Positions 1 through 9,637 of a stretch of 64,000 nt of DNA are shown one piece after another. Within the stretch, counting starts at the first letter, position 1. Each line of letters starts with the position of its first letter. The stretch is from Alkalilimnicola sp. S0819. Its GTDB lineage: Bacteria > Pseudomonadota > Gammaproteobacteria > Nitrococcales > WHIW01. The stretch is taken from assembly GCF_009295635.1 (NCBI RefSeq), contig NZ_WHIW01000001.1, forward strand, positions 223,335 through 287,334, given 5' to 3'. The translations under genes were made by a program, and so were the position numbers. The notes below the pieces were generated by a model. It was given only the letters and a program-made list of their open reading frames with translations, ran no database searches and was not told the origin of the DNA.

Positions 1-357
1 GCGCATTTGCAGGCCCGCATCGCCACCCTGTTCCGCCGCCTGGATGCGCTCAGCGCCCCCGCCGAATCACGCTTGCAGCGCGGCGAGCTGACCCTGGAAC
101 CCGAGCGCATGCACGTGGCTTGGCGGGAGCGGCCGGTGCCGCTGACGGTGACCGAGTTCTGGCTGGTGCACGCACTGGTGCGCCACCCGGGCCATGTAAA
201 AAGTCGCGACCAACTGATGGACGCGGCCCAGTTGGTGGTGGATGGTCCGACGATCAATTCCCACATCAAGCGCGTGCGGCGCAAGTTCCAGGCGCTGGAT
301 TCGGCGTTCGACCGGATCGAGACGGTGTACGGCATGGGCTACCGCTGGCGGAGTTGA
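1..357 (+). CDS. Response regulator, C-terminal winged-helix part (5' truncated)
   Basis: The reading frame is open from the first base, so the receiver domain lies outside the window and only the last 118 residues or so remain. They form an OmpR/PhoB-type winged-helix DNA-binding domain: LTVTEFWLVHALVRHPG is the helix-turn-helix entry, INSHIKRVRRKF the recognition helix, and TVYGMGYRW the C-terminal hairpin. The stop codon is 4 bases before the histidine kinase start, so the two form a two-component operon. The kinase type suggests this is the response regulator of the proteobacterial dedicated sortase system. That family assignment is from memory of the family; the OmpR-type output domain is clear. 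Confidence 0.85.
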   Translation, partial: AHLQARIATLFRRLDALSAPAESRLQRGELTLEPERMHVAWRERPVPLTVTEFWLVHALVRHPGHVKSRDQLMDAAQLVVDGPTINSHIKRVRRKFQALDSAFDRIETVYGMGYRWRS

Positions 358-361
358 ACCC

Positions 362-2368
362 ATGCGCCTGCGCCGCCAGCTCATACTCGTTGCCACGGTC
401 ACCCTGGCGCTGCCCTGGGCGGCCTGGCAGTACCTCACCGAACTGGAGGCCTTCCTGCGCCAGGGGGAAGAGCGAGCGCTGTTGGCCGGCGCCGGCGCCA
501 TGGCCGGGGCCCTGGCCGCCGGGCCGCTGCTGGCCTTGCCCGCGGCCGCCCAGCGGCGGTTGTACGTGCGCCCCGGCGCCCGCCCGGTGGTGGACGGTTA
601 CGCGGACGAGTGGCAGCCCTGGCTGGACTGGACGCAGCCGCTGGACCCATCGGCCCCCGAGCGCGCGCGCCTTGCGCTGGCGGAGGACGAGCAGGCGCTG
701 TATCTGTTGCTGCAGGTGCGCGACCCACGGGTGGTCTATGAAGACCCGGGGCTGAACGCTCCCAAGCGCAGCGATCATCTGATCATCGAGCTTGAGGATG
801 CCGATGGGGCGCCGCGTCGCTACCTTCTGAGCAACTCGGCGCCGGGCTGGGTGGTGGCGCGCCCCATGGGCGGGGCGGCGGCGGAGCCCTTGCGGGGCGA
901 ATGGCAGGATGTGGCCGGCGGCTACAGTCTGGAGCTGCGCATACCCCACGGCCAGGCGGGAGACCGGCTTGGCCTGACCCTGGTGAATGTGGACGACCCC
1001 GAGAGTCGCGAGGAAGTGGATCGGCTGCGCCTACCGCCGACACCGTTGCTGCGACCAAGTCCGGTGCTGGCCGAGCGGCTGGCGGAGCTTGCCCTGGCCG
1101 GGCGGCGGGTGTGGTTGCTGGATGCCCAGGGTTGGGTACTGGCCCGGGCCGGGGAGCTGAGCGTCCCGGCCGCTTCGGCGCAAGGCTGGCCCTGGTGGCG
1201 GCATTTTGTCTATCGCTACCTGATACGCCCGCCGCTCAACCCGCCGCGTAACCGGCAGGAGCACGCCCTGCGCCTGGAGGGCGAGGAGCTGCAGGCCGCG
1301 GCCGCCGGAACGGCACTGGCGGTATGGCGTCCGGCGGAGGGGCGGCGGGCGGTGACCGGTTCCGCGGCCAGCCCGGTGCGCCAGGCGGGGGAGGCGCGTT
1401 TGATCGTGCTGCTGGAGCAAGGCTCGGAAGACCTGCTGCTGTTCACCAACCAGGCGCTCGGGCGGCTGCTGGCGCTCACCGGGCTGGTGCTGCTGCTGGT
1501 GGTGGGTGCCCTGCTCGGCTATGCCAGCCTGCTCTCCGCCCGCATTCGGCGTCTGCGCAATGCCGCGGAAGCGGCCCTGGGGCAGGATGGCCGGGTACGC
1601 CCCTTCAAGCCCTCGCGCCAGCGCGACGAGCTGGGCGATCTGTCCCGTGCCGTCGCCCGCAGCCTGGAGCGGCTGCGGGAGCACACCGATTATCTGCAAA
1701 CCCTGGCCTCCAAGCTCTCCCATGAGCTACGCACGCCCCTGGCGGTGGTAGGTTCCTCGCTGGACAACCTGCAGGCCCAGGCGCTGCCCGCGGCGGCCCA
1801 ACCCTACGTCCTCCGGGCCCGGGAGGGCACCGAGCGGCTCTCCGGCATCCTGCGCGCCATGAGCGAGGCCCAGCGCATCGAGGAGAGCCTGCGCGCCGAG
1901 TCCCCGGAGACCTTCCCGCTGGATGAGCTGCTGGCCAATTGCCTGGAAGCCTATCGGGCGGTCTCGCCGGAGCATCGGCTGCGCCTGGACATGCCCGCGG
2001 GGGATTACCGGCTGCGCGGCATGCCGGAGCTGCTGGTGCAGATGCTCGACAAGCTCATGGACAACGCCTTCAGTTTCGCGCCGAAGGGGGCGGAGATTCG
2101 CCTGGGGCTGCGGCGGATCAAGCAGGGCCTGGAGCTGCGGGTGGCCAATGCGGGCCCACCCCTGCCACGGGACATGCAGGCGCGCCTGTTCGACTCCATG
2201 GTCTCGCTGCGCGAGGGGCGCGGGGATGGGCCCCATCTGGGCTTGGGCTTGTATATCGTGCGGCTGGTGGCACAGCTGCACGGTGGCGGGGTGCAGGCCC
2301 GCGACCTGCCCGGCGCGCGGGGGGTGGAATTCGTGGTGCTGCTGCGCGATGTGCCCCTGGCCCCGTAA
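362..2368 (+). CDS. Membrane sensor histidine kinase, sortase-system type
   Basis: This 668-residue inner-membrane kinase should phosphorylate the regulator just upstream. It has an N-terminal membrane segment (about 7-25) and then a large periplasmic region starting RRLYVRPGARPVVDGYADEW, which resembles the CBM9/DOMON-like sensor fold. A second membrane segment lies near 367-390, followed by HAMP-like sequence, an HisKA box KLSHELRTPLAV with phospho-acceptor His454, an N box with Asn568 and a G box GPHLGLGLYIV near 623-633. The ATG at 362 was chosen because it follows the regulator stop by 4 bases and begins a normal membrane-anchor sequence; the frame stays open upstream only in overlap with the regulator. 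A sensor with a carbohydrate-binding-like domain is known from the proteobacterial dedicated sortase kinases; the sortase and its target would lie upstream of this window. Confidence 0.8.
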   Translation: MRLRRQLILVATVTLALPWAAWQYLTELEAFLRQGEERALLAGAGAMAGALAAGPLLALPAAAQRRLYVRPGARPVVDGYADEWQPWLDWTQPLDPSAPERARLALAEDEQALYLLLQVRDPRVVYEDPGLNAPKRSDHLIIELEDADGAPRRYLLSNSAPGWVVARPMGGAAAEPLRGEWQDVAGGYSLELRIPHGQAGDRLGLTLVNVDDPESREEVDRLRLPPTPLLRPSPVLAERLAELALAGRRVWLLDAQGWVLARAGELSVPAASAQGWPWWRHFVYRYLIRPPLNPPRNRQEHALRLEGEELQAAAAGTALAVWRPAEGRRAVTGSAASPVRQAGEARLIVLLEQGSEDLLLFTNQALGRLLALTGLVLLLVVGALLGYASLLSARIRRLRNAAEAALGQDGRVRPFKPSRQRDELGDLSRAVARSLERLREHTDYLQTLASKLSHELRTPLAVVGSSLDNLQAQALPAAAQPYVLRAREGTERLSGILRAMSEAQRIEESLRAESPETFPLDELLANCLEAYRAVSPEHRLRLDMPAGDYRLRGMPELLVQMLDKLMDNAFSFAPKGAEIRLGLRRIKQGLELRVANAGPPLPRDMQARLFDSMVSLREGRGDGPHLGLGLYIVRLVAQLHGGGVQARDLPGARGVEFVVLLRDVPLAP

Positions 2369-2542
2369 GGCGGACCAAGACACCGGGGCGGCGCCTGCCG
2401 ATCCACTCGGGGGCTTCTCGACGGCTTCGGGCAGGGCCGCCGGTGCGGCGGCGCATGATGCGCCTCTTGGCCCCGGCCGAGGTTTTTTTCCGGCCTGGCG
2501 GCTTACAATGGCCTTTTGCGTATTGCCCAGAGGTACCCATCG

Positions 2543-2767
2543 ATGAGTGAGCAAGACGACAAGCCCCAGCGGGCGCCGAGTTTCTGGCAGGTGGTGTGGA
2601 GCGTGCTGGCGGCGGGTTTTGGCGTGCAGTCGCAGCGGGCACGGGAGCGGGATTTCAGCCATGGCAAGCCGGCGGTGTTCATCGTCGCCGGGCTGATCTT
2701 CACCATCGCCTTCGTGGTGATTCTGGTGGTGATCGTGAACCTGGTGGTGCGTTCGGCGGGGGGCTGA
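2543..2767 (+). CDS. DUF2970 small membrane protein
   Basis: A 74-residue protein with a hydrophilic N-terminus, the segment PSFWQVVWSVLAAGFGVQS, then one strongly hydrophobic helix near 46-70. The length, the conserved start of the domain (W-x-V-x-S-V-x-A-x-x-x-G-V-Q) and the single C-terminal helix match the DUF2970 family of proteobacterial membrane proteins, whose function is unknown. The ATG at 2543 has AGAGG about 9 bases upstream. It stands alone between the kinase and a REP-like palindrome that separates it from the convergent valS gene. Confidence 0.75.
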   Translation: MSEQDDKPQRAPSFWQVVWSVLAAGFGVQSQRARERDFSHGKPAVFIVAGLIFTIAFVVILVVIVNLVVRSAGG

Positions 2768-2798
2768 TCCGCACTATCTGGTGCGGCGGCCCCAGCCT

Positions 2799-2871
2799 GT
2801 AGGAGCGGCTCATGGGCGGGGATGGCCTCGGGCCGGGATGGCGGCATTCGCGGCCATGGGCCGCTCCTACA
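2799..2871. repeat. REP-like palindrome between DUF2970 gene and valS
   Basis: The left arm TGTAGGAGCGGCTCATGG (2799-2816) is matched by CCATGGGCCGCTCCTACA (2854-2871), 17 of 18 positions. The GTAGGAGCGGC head is the type seen in repetitive extragenic palindromes of gammaproteobacteria. A second element with the same head lies at 17857-17923. It sits between two convergent genes and may also end transcription from both sides. Confidence 0.75.
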
Positions 2872-2886
2872 GGGGGCGTTAGCGGT

Positions 2887-5685
2887 TCAAAGCGCCTCGA
2901 TGCGGGCGTACTGTTCGTCGAGCTTGGCCAGGGCCGATTCCTGCTCGGCGAGCTTTTTCCGCTCCTTGTCCACCACTGCGGTGGGCGCCTTGTCCACGAA
3001 GCTCGGGTTGGCGAGCTTTTTCCCGATCCGCTCGATGTCCTGGCGCAGCTTGCCCCGTTCCTTGTCGAGCCGGCCCAGTTCCGCGTCCTTGTCGATCAGC
3101 CCGGCCATGGGCAGGAGCAGCTTCATCTCGCCCACCAGGGCGATGGCCGATTCCGGCGCGCCCTCGCCCGGCTCCAGCCAGGTGATGGACTCCAGGCGGG
3201 CCAGGCGCTTCAGATAGCCGCGGTTGGCCTCCAGCAGGGCACGATCACGCTCGCCGCCGTTCTGCAGCAGCACGGCAAGCGGCTTGCCCGGGGCGATGTT
3301 CATCTCGCCGCGAATGCGCCGCAGGCCCAGGATGAAGGCCTGGATCCAGGCCACTTCCTGCTCGGCGTCCTCGTCGAGCTTGTTGTGCTCGGGGGCCGGA
3401 TAGGGCTGCAGCATCAGGGTCTCGCCCTGGGCGCCGGCCAGCGGCCCCACCCGCTGCCAGATCTCTTCGGTGATGAAGGGCATGAAGGGGTGGGTGAGCC
3501 GCAGGATCGCCTCCAGCACACGCACCAGGGTGCGTCGGGTGCCACGCAGCAGCGCCGGGTTGTCGGATTCGGTGAGCACCGGCTTGGCCAGCTCCAGATA
3601 CCAGTCGCAGTACTCGTCCCAGGTGAAGCGGTGGATGGCCTGGGCGGCCAGATCCAGGCGATAGCCGTCGATGGCCTCGCGCACCTCGGCCTCCACCCGC
3701 TGCAGACGGGAGACGATCCAGCGATCCGCCACGGAGAGTTCCACCGGCGCCTCGTTCAGGCCGCAGTCCTCGCCTTCCACATTCATCAAGACATAACGCG
3801 CGGCGTTCCATAGCTTGTTGCAGAAGTTGCGGAAGCCCTCGGCGCGGCCCATGTCCCAGATCACGTCCCGCCCGGTGGTGGCGAGGCTCGCGAAGGTGAA
3901 GCGCAGCGCATCGGTGCCTATGCTGCTGATGCCCTCGGGGAATTCCTTGCGGGTGCGGCGGCGGATCTTCTCGGCCATCTTCGGCTGCATCAGCCCCTGG
4001 ATGCGCTTTTCCTCCAGCGCCTCCAGGGTAATGCCGTCGATCAGATCCAGCGGGTCCAGCACATTGCCCTTGGACTTGGACATCTTCTGGCCGTCGTGAT
4101 CGCGCACCAGACCGTGCACGTAGACCTCGCGGAAGGGCACGTCGTCCATGAAATACAGGCCCATCATCACCATCCGGGCGACCCAGAAGAAGATGATGTC
4201 GAAGCCGGTGACCAGCACGCTGGTGGGGTAGAAGGTACGCAGAGTCTCGGCATCCTCCGGCCAGCCCAGGGTGGAGAAGGGCCAGAGCGCCGAGGAGAAC
4301 CAGGTGTCCAGCACGTCCTCGTCCTGGGTGAGCGGCGCATCGCCCAGTTGGTGTTTGCGGCGCACCTCTTCTTCGGTGCGCCCCACGTAGACCCGGCCCT
4401 GCTCGTCGTACCAGGCGGGGATGCGGTGCCCCCACCAGATCTGGCGGCTGATGCACCAGTCCTGAATGTTTTCCAGCCAGTTGTAGTAGGTGCGGTCCCA
4501 GTTGCCGGGAATGAACTTGATCCGTCCGCTGCGCACCGCCTCGATGGAGGGCTCGGTGATCGCCTTGAGCCCGCCTGGGCGGCCGTCTTCCTGGCGCTCG
4601 CGGGTCAGATCCACGAACCACTGGTCGGTCAGGTACGGCTCGATGACGGCGCCGCTGCGATCGCCGCGCGGGACCATGAGCTTGTGGGGCTGGATGGATT
4701 CCAGCAGCCCCTGGGCCTCCAGGTCGGCGACGATGCGCTGGCGTGCTTCATAACGGTCCAGGCCGCGGTAAGCTTCCGGCGCGGCCTCGTTGATCTTGGC
4801 ATCGATGGTGAAGATGTTGATCTGCGGCAGCGCGTGACGCTGGCCCACCTGGTAGTCGTTGAAGTCGTGGGCGGGGGTGATCTTCACGCAGCCGCTGCCG
4901 AACGCCGGGTCCACGTAATCATCGGCGATGATGGGGATTTCCCGATCCACCAGCGGCAGGCGGACGTGCTGGCCGATCAGTGCCGCATAGCGCTCGTCTT
5001 CCGGGTGTACGGCCACCGCGGAGTCGCCCAGCATGGTCTCGGGGCGGGTGGTGGCCACCACCAGGTGCCCCTCGCCGGAGGCGAGCGGGTAGCGCATGTG
5101 CCACATATGGCCCTGCTCTTCCTCGGAGACCACTTCCAGATCGGACACGGCGGTGTGCAGCACCGGGTCCCAGTTCACCAGGCGTTTGCCCCGATAGATC
5201 AGGCCGTCCTCGTACAGGCGCACGAAGACCTCGCGCACCGCTTCGGACAGGCCCTCGTCCATGGTGAATCGCTCCCGGGACCAGTCCACGCTGGCGCCCA
5301 TGCGCCGCAGCTGCCGGGTGATGGTGCCGCCGGATTCGTCCTTCCACTCCCAAACCCGCTCCAGGAAGGCTTCCCGCCCCAGATCGTGACGGCTCTGGCC
5401 GGCTGCGGCGAGCTGACGCTCGACGACCATCTGGGTGGCGATGCCGGCGTGGTCGGTGCCCGGCTGCCACAGGGTGCGGTCACCGCGCATGCGGTGATAG
5501 CGGCTGAGCACGTCCATGATCGTGTCCTGGAAGGCATGACCCATGTGCAGCGTGCCGGTGACATTGGGGGGTGGGATGACAATGCTGTAGGGCTGGCCCT
5601 CGCCGCTGGGGGCGAAGAAATCGCGGTCTTCCCAGTGCTGGTACCAGCGCTGTTCGATCTGATGCGGGTCGTAGGTTTTTTCCAT
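2887..5685 (-). CDS. valS: Valyl-tRNA synthetase
   Basis: Class I aminoacyl-tRNA synthetase that charges tRNA-Val in the cytoplasm; 932 residues, close to the usual bacterial length. The HIGH signature appears as HMGH at 47-50 after PPPNVTGTL, and the KMSKS loop is intact at 534-538. Between them is the editing (CP1) insertion with [12 protein letters not shown]. The C-terminal 70 residues, rich in Lys, Glu and Leu, form the tRNA-binding coiled coil typical of bacterial ValRS. Order holC-hypothetical-valS on the same strand is usual in gammaproteobacteria. A promoter candidate lies 48 bases upstream of the start codon. Confidence 0.98.
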   Translation of the reverse strand: MEKTYDPHQIEQRWYQHWEDRDFFAPSGEGQPYSIVIPPPNVTGTLHMGHAFQDTIMDVLSRYHRMRGDRTLWQPGTDHAGIATQMVVERQLAAAGQSRHDLGREAFLERVWEWKDESGGTITRQLRRMGASVDWSRERFTMDEGLSEAVREVFVRLYEDGLIYRGKRLVNWDPVLHTAVSDLEVVSEEEQGHMWHMRYPLASGEGHLVVATTRPETMLGDSAVAVHPEDERYAALIGQHVRLPLVDREIPIIADDYVDPAFGSGCVKITPAHDFNDYQVGQRHALPQINIFTIDAKINEAAPEAYRGLDRYEARQRIVADLEAQGLLESIQPHKLMVPRGDRSGAVIEPYLTDQWFVDLTRERQEDGRPGGLKAITEPSIEAVRSGRIKFIPGNWDRTYYNWLENIQDWCISRQIWWGHRIPAWYDEQGRVYVGRTEEEVRRKHQLGDAPLTQDEDVLDTWFSSALWPFSTLGWPEDAETLRTFYPTSVLVTGFDIIFFWVARMVMMGLYFMDDVPFREVYVHGLVRDHDGQKMSKSKGNVLDPLDLIDGITLEALEEKRIQGLMQPKMAEKIRRRTRKEFPEGISSIGTDALRFTFASLATTGRDVIWDMGRAEGFRNFCNKLWNAARYVLMNVEGEDCGLNEAPVELSVADRWIVSRLQRVEAEVREAIDGYRLDLAAQAIHRFTWDEYCDWYLELAKPVLTESDNPALLRGTRRTLVRVLEAILRLTHPFMPFITEEIWQRVGPLAGAQGETLMLQPYPAPEHNKLDEDAEQEVAWIQAFILGLRRIRGEMNIAPGKPLAVLLQNGGERDRALLEANRGYLKRLARLESITWLEPGEGAPESAIALVGEMKLLLPMAGLIDKDAELGRLDKERGKLRQDIERIGKKLANPSFVDKAPTAVVDKERKKLAEQESALAKLDEQYARIEAL

Positions 5686-5732
5686 GATTGGGCTTGGGCG
5701 TGCTCGGTTTATCGTGTCGGGAAAGCCGCGCC

Positions 5733-5761
5733 ATTATAGCGATGGCGCGCGGTCGCCCCAA
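5733..5761 (-). promoter_or_regulatory. Candidate sigma-70 promoter for valS
   Basis: Reading the minus strand, TATAAT occupies 5738-5733 and TTGGGG 5761-5756, with a 17-base spacer. The -10 is perfect and the -35 weak. The -10 sits in the loop of a short palindrome, GCGCCAT (5728-5734) with ATGGCGC (5742-5748). It lies in the 82-base gap between the hypothetical gene and valS, so valS probably has its own start of transcription. Confidence 0.5.
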
Positions 5762-5767
5762 CGGGGC

Positions 5768-6367
5768 TCAGTCTTCGCGTGAACGGGGCGGGTGCAGGGC
5801 CTGGTGAAGATGCTGATCCAGGGACTCGCGCAGCAGGTGCAGGGTGCGCCGGGTGAGCTCCGGCAGGGCTTCGTCCAGCGCCTGGCGAACCCGGGCCTCG
5901 ATGGCCTCCGGCGAGGGGCCGGTGTCGGCGGATGAGTCCGGCCGTGGCGAGGCCTCGCGGCGGGGCAGGTACAAGGCCTCCTTGCGACAGCGATCGCCGG
6001 GGATGGCCACATCGAACAGGGTGGGCAGGCCCTGGGCGTCCAGATAAAGCGCTTCTGGGGCCTGCGGTCCGGCTGCTGCTGTCGGGGGAGTGGGCGCGGG
6101 CGGCGCGGCGTTGGGGGCGGGAGGCGCGTCCTTGTCCGGCACGGTGGCGGCAAGCCCGGCAGCGCCCGAGCCCGAGCCAGTGGCCGGGTCTGGGGCTGTG
6201 GCCGCGGTGGTGGGCGAGTCGGCCTCTTCGGCGGCGGCGTCCGCGCCGAGCGTGGGCGCCTCGGCCGCTGCAGCAGGCGGGGGGTCCGCACGCGGCGGCT
6301 CCGGGCGAGGGTGCTCCCGTTCCGTGGCCGGCGCGAAGGGGTTGTCGCTTTCCCAGTCGGTGCTCAT
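5768..6367 (-). CDS. Hypothetical Ala/Pro-rich protein between holC and valS
   Basis: A 199-residue soluble protein in three parts: a short polar N-terminus, a low-complexity Ala/Pro/Asp-rich linker (about 20-108), and a C-terminal half with GLPTLFDVAIPGD followed by a predicted amphipathic helical stretch from about 150. The LPTLFDV-I-PG motif resembles the short conserved box seen in other uncharacterised proteobacterial proteins, perhaps DUF2486-like; I cannot confirm that. Lacking a signal peptide, it should be cytoplasmic. It is 9 bases downstream of holC and is therefore probably cotranscribed with it. The function is unknown, and the linker explains why homologues would align only at the C-terminus. 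Confidence 0.7.
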   Translation of the reverse strand: MSTDWESDNPFAPATEREHPRPEPPRADPPPAAAAEAPTLGADAAAEEADSPTTAATAPDPATGSGSGAAGLAATVPDKDAPPAPNAAPPAPTPPTAAAGPQAPEALYLDAQGLPTLFDVAIPGDRCRKEALYLPRREASPRPDSSADTGPSPEAIEARVRQALDEALPELTRRTLHLLRESLDQHLHQALHPPRSRED

Positions 6368-6376
6368 GGGGCGATC

Positions 6377-6802
6377 TTACAGCTTATGGGAGACGGGTTC
6401 CCGCCCCCCGTCGCGGTAGCGGCGAAAACGCTCGCGCCCGGCCGCCCGCACGGCCGGGTCCGTGTCGATGATTTCCGCCAGCCGGGTGTAGTCGGCCCAG
6501 TTTTCGGGCATCGTCGGCGAGAGGTTGATCAGCAGCAGATCCGTGTCGGCGGGGGGCTGCAGGCCAAGGCGGATGGGCTCGTCGCTGTCGGCGCCGCCGT
6601 GGGGCAGGAAACTGCCCGGGCGAAAGCTCCACAGCAACTGGTCCAGCTCCTCCTGCCGAGCGTGATCGCCCAGCAGCAGAAACACCCGCACGCCGCTGCG
6701 CCAGGCCTTCTCGGTGAGCCTGCAGGCGAACAGCGCCCGCGCCCGGGGGGTGTCCTCGGAGAGGATGTAGAAATCCACCCGCCGGGCGGTCTCGGTGCTC
6801 AT
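6377..6802 (-). CDS. holC: DNA polymerase III subunit chi
   Basis: A 141-residue protein of the HolC family, the clamp-loader accessory subunit that links DNA polymerase III to single-stranded DNA-binding protein. Recognisable features are VDFYILSEDTPRARALFACRLTEKA at the N-terminus, LDQLLWSFRPGSFLPHG in the middle and LLLINLSPTMPENWADYTRLAEI toward the C-terminus. It lies 10 bases downstream of pepA on the same strand, the pepA-holC-valS order found widely in gammaproteobacteria. Confidence 0.95.
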   Translation of the reverse strand: MSTETARRVDFYILSEDTPRARALFACRLTEKAWRSGVRVFLLLGDHARQEELDQLLWSFRPGSFLPHGGADSDEPIRLGLQPPADTDLLLINLSPTMPENWADYTRLAEIIDTDPAVRAAGRERFRRYRDGGREPVSHKL

Positions 6803-6812
6803 GCCGACGCCC

Positions 6813-8306
6813 TCAGCGCTCGGCGCGCTGGATCAGGAATTGGCTGAGCAGGGGGACCGGGCGGCCGGTGGCGCCCTTGTTCGCGCCGCTGAGCCAGGCG
6901 GTACCGGCGATATCCAGATGTGCCCAATGGAACTTGCCGGCGAAGCGGGAGAGGAAGCAGGCGGCGGTGATGGTGCCCGCCTCTCGACCGCCGATATTGG
7001 CGAGGTCGGCGAAGTTGCTCTTCAGCTGATCCTGGTATTCATCCCACAAGGGCAGCTCCCAGGCCCGGTCGCCGCTGGCCTTGCCCGCTCCCAGCAGTTC
7101 GTTGATCAACGGGCTGTGATTGCCGAGCAGGCCGTGGGCATGGTTGCCCAGGGCGATGACGCAGGCGCCGGTGAGGGTGGCGATGTCCACCACCGCCTCC
7201 GGCTCGAAGCGTTCCACGTAGGTGAGCGCATCGCACAGCACCAGCCGCCCCTCGGCGTCGGTGTTGAGGATCTCCACCGTCTTGCCGGCCATGGTGGTGA
7301 CGATGTCTCCGGGGCGGGTGGCGCGGCCGTCGGGCATGTTCTCGGCGGCGGCCACCACGGCCACCACGTTCAGCGGCAGCTCCAGCTCCGCGCAGGTCTT
7401 GAGGGTGCCGAACACGCTGGCCGAGCCGCACATGTCGAATTTCATCTCATCCATGCCGGCGCCGGGCTTGAGCGAGATGCCGCCACTGTCGAAGGTGATG
7501 CCCTTGCCCACCAGGGCGATGGGTTTTTCGTTCGGCTTCCCGCCCCGGTACTGCATGACGATCAGGCGCGGTTCCCGCTCGCTGCCCCGGCCCACGGCGA
7601 GCAGGGAATGCATGCCGAGCTCGGTCATCTGCGCCACGTCCAGCACCTCGGTCTCGATAACCGGGTATTGCTCGGCGAGCAGGCGGCCCTGCTCGGCCAG
7701 GTACTCGGGGTAGCAGACATTGGGTGGGGTGTTGCCCAGGGTGCGCGCCAGGTTCATGCCTTCGGCCACGGCCTGGCCGGTGCGCGCGGCCTGTTCGCCG
7801 CTCGCCAGATCCCGGCGGCTGGGCACGGCGAAGGTCAGCCGCTTGACCGGGCGGCGCGGCGCCTCGGCCTTGCTCTTGTAATCGTCGAAGCGGTAGAGCC
7901 GATGCGTGATCTGGCGGGCGGCGTCCTGCACGCACCAGTGCAGATCCCGGCCCTTGACCGGCAGTTCGGTGAGATAGCAGACGGCCTCGGTGGCGCCGCT
8001 GTCGTTGAGCTGGTCGGTCATCAGGTCGATACTGCGGCGGTAGGCGCGCTCGTCGAACTCGCGCTCCTTGCCGCAGCCGATCAGCAGCACCCGGTCCGCC
8101 AGCAGCTGTGGCACCCCGTGCAGCATCAGCGCCTGGCCGGCGCGGCCCTCCATGTCGCCCCGGCGCAGCAGCGCCGACAGGTGCCCGCCACTGGCCTCGT
8201 CCAGGGCCTTGGCCGCCGCCGACAGGCGACGGGACTCGAACACGCCGGCCACCACGCAGGCGCTGCGTTGTTTTTCCGGGCTACCGCTCTTGACCGCGAA
8301 CTGCAT
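6813..8306 (-). CDS. pepA: Leucyl aminopeptidase (M17)
   Basis: A 497-residue cytosolic aminopeptidase that removes N-terminal residues from peptides using two metal ions; in E. coli PepA also acts as a DNA-binding accessory protein in Xer recombination. The M17 hallmark [10 protein letters not shown] is intact, as are the metal-binding region [16 protein letters not shown] and the [10 protein letters not shown] stretch. The N-terminal macrodomain-like region (1-170) is more diverged. The start opens a 227-base divergent intergenic region shared with lptF. Confidence 0.96.
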   Translation of the reverse strand: MQFAVKSGSPEKQRSACVVAGVFESRRLSAAAKALDEASGGHLSALLRRGDMEGRAGQALMLHGVPQLLADRVLLIGCGKEREFDERAYRRSIDLMTDQLNDSGATEAVCYLTELPVKGRDLHWCVQDAARQITHRLYRFDDYKSKAEAPRRPVKRLTFAVPSRRDLASGEQAARTGQAVAEGMNLARTLGNTPPNVCYPEYLAEQGRLLAEQYPVIETEVLDVAQMTELGMHSLLAVGRGSEREPRLIVMQYRGGKPNEKPIALVGKGITFDSGGISLKPGAGMDEMKFDMCGSASVFGTLKTCAELELPLNVVAVVAAAENMPDGRATRPGDIVTTMAGKTVEILNTDAEGRLVLCDALTYVERFEPEAVVDIATLTGACVIALGNHAHGLLGNHSPLINELLGAGKASGDRAWELPLWDEYQDQLKSNFADLANIGGREAGTITAACFLSRFAGKFHWAHLDIAGTAWLSGANKGATGRPVPLLSQFLIQRAER

Positions 8307-8533
8307 GCGAGACTCCTCGATAGCTGTTGGGACAGGCTTTATGGCCGAGCCTGTTTAGGGCACTATCGGCTCCGGTTCCTGTCCATTTCGGGTATGTGTC
8401 TTCCAGCCGGTTCCGCCGTCTTTTCCATGGGTGCGCCGCCATTGGCGCGCAAGGTCGGACAGGGCCGTTGCGGGAACAGTTTAATGGGTAAATCGCCCTT
8501 TTTGCAGGGGAATGACCAGAAAGTGGGTCTTTC

Positions 8534-9637
8534 GTGAGACTTTCCATCGTCGCGCGGTATCTGATCCGGGAGGTTGTCCAAGCCTGGCTGGCGGTAACGC
8601 TGGTGCTGGTGGCGGTGCTGCTCACCAATCGGCTGGTGCGATTCCTGGCCGAGGCCGCCAGCGGCGAGATACCGGGCGACGTGGTGCTGGCGCTGCTGGG
8701 CTACAAGGCGCTGAGCCATCTGGGACTGGTGTTGCCGGCGAGCTTCTTTCTTGGCGTGGTGCTGGCCTTCGGTCGCCTGTATCGCGATACCGAAATGGCG
8801 GCGCTGGGGGCCTGCGGCATAGGTCCGCGGCGGCTGTACCAGGCGCTTTTGCTGCTGGCCGTGCCCCTGGCGGGGGTGGTGGGTCTGATGGCCCTGCAGC
8901 TCGGCCCCTGGGCGGACCGGGCCGGCGAGCAGCTGCAGCTGGAGGCCCAGCAGCGGGTGGATGTGGCCGGGCTGCGCGCCGGGCGCTTTCTGCAAATACA
9001 GGACTTGAGCGGAACCTTTTATCTGGAGCGATTCAGCGCCGATGGCAGCCGCATGGAGGACGTGTTCGTCCAGACCCGTGGCGAGGGTGGCGAGCTGGTG
9101 CTGATCGCGGCGGCCCGCGGGCGCCAGGAGATCCACCCCGAGACCCGCGACCGCCACCTGGTGCTGGAAGACGGCTACCGTTATCAAGGCGTGCCGGGCA
9201 GTCCCCAGTGGCGGGTGGTGCGCTTCGAGCGCCATGGAGTGCTGATTCGCGAGGCCGAGGTGGGGGAGGCCAGGCTGCGCCACGGCGGTATGCCCACCGA
9301 GGTCTTGCTGGCCTCCGATGCCCCGCGGCTGCGCGCGGAGCTGCAGCGGCGCCTGTCCGCACCCTTGATGGTGTTCGTGCTCGCGTTGCTGGCCGTGCCC
9401 CTCTCCCGCAGCAGCCCCCGGGACGGTCGCTACGGCAGGCTGTTGGCGGCGGTGCTGGTGTACGCGATCTATTCCAACCTGCTCACCGTGGCCCAGGGCT
9501 GGATGGAGGACGGTGATCTGCCGGTGGCCTTGGGGCTTTGGTGGGTGCATGGGCTGCTGGCGGCGTTGGGGCTGATCCTGCTCTGGCGCGAGTACGGGCT
9601 GCGGCGGCGGCCGAGGGCGGTGGAGGCCGGCGCATGA
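8534..9637 (+). CDS. lptF: LPS export permease LptF
   Basis: An inner-membrane subunit of the LptB2FG ABC transporter that extracts lipopolysaccharide from the inner membrane and passes it to LptC and the periplasmic bridge. The 367-residue protein starts RLSIVARYLIREVVQAW, the typical coupling helix, has three N-terminal membrane helices, a periplasmic beta-jellyroll domain (about 135-260) and three C-terminal helices. The start is GTG. The gene overlaps lptG by four bases (ATGA), so the two are translationally coupled. Confidence 0.95.
   Translation: MRLSIVARYLIREVVQAWLAVTLVLVAVLLTNRLVRFLAEAASGEIPGDVVLALLGYKALSHLGLVLPASFFLGVVLAFGRLYRDTEMAALGACGIGPRRLYQALLLLAVPLAGVVGLMALQLGPWADRAGEQLQLEAQQRVDVAGLRAGRFLQIQDLSGTFYLERFSADGSRMEDVFVQTRGEGGELVLIAAARGRQEIHPETRDRHLVLEDGYRYQGVPGSPQWRVVRFERHGVLIREAEVGEARLRHGGMPTEVLLASDAPRLRAELQRRLSAPLMVFVLALLAVPLSRSSPRDGRYGRLLAAVLVYAIYSNLLTVAQGWMEDGDLPVALGLWWVHGLLAALGLILLWREYGLRRRPRAVEAGA

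Noticed and set aside
4096-5739. Long plus-strand open frame opposite valS (547 codons)
   Set aside because: It lies wholly antisense to a certain valS; the sequence has no family features and is a product of high GC.
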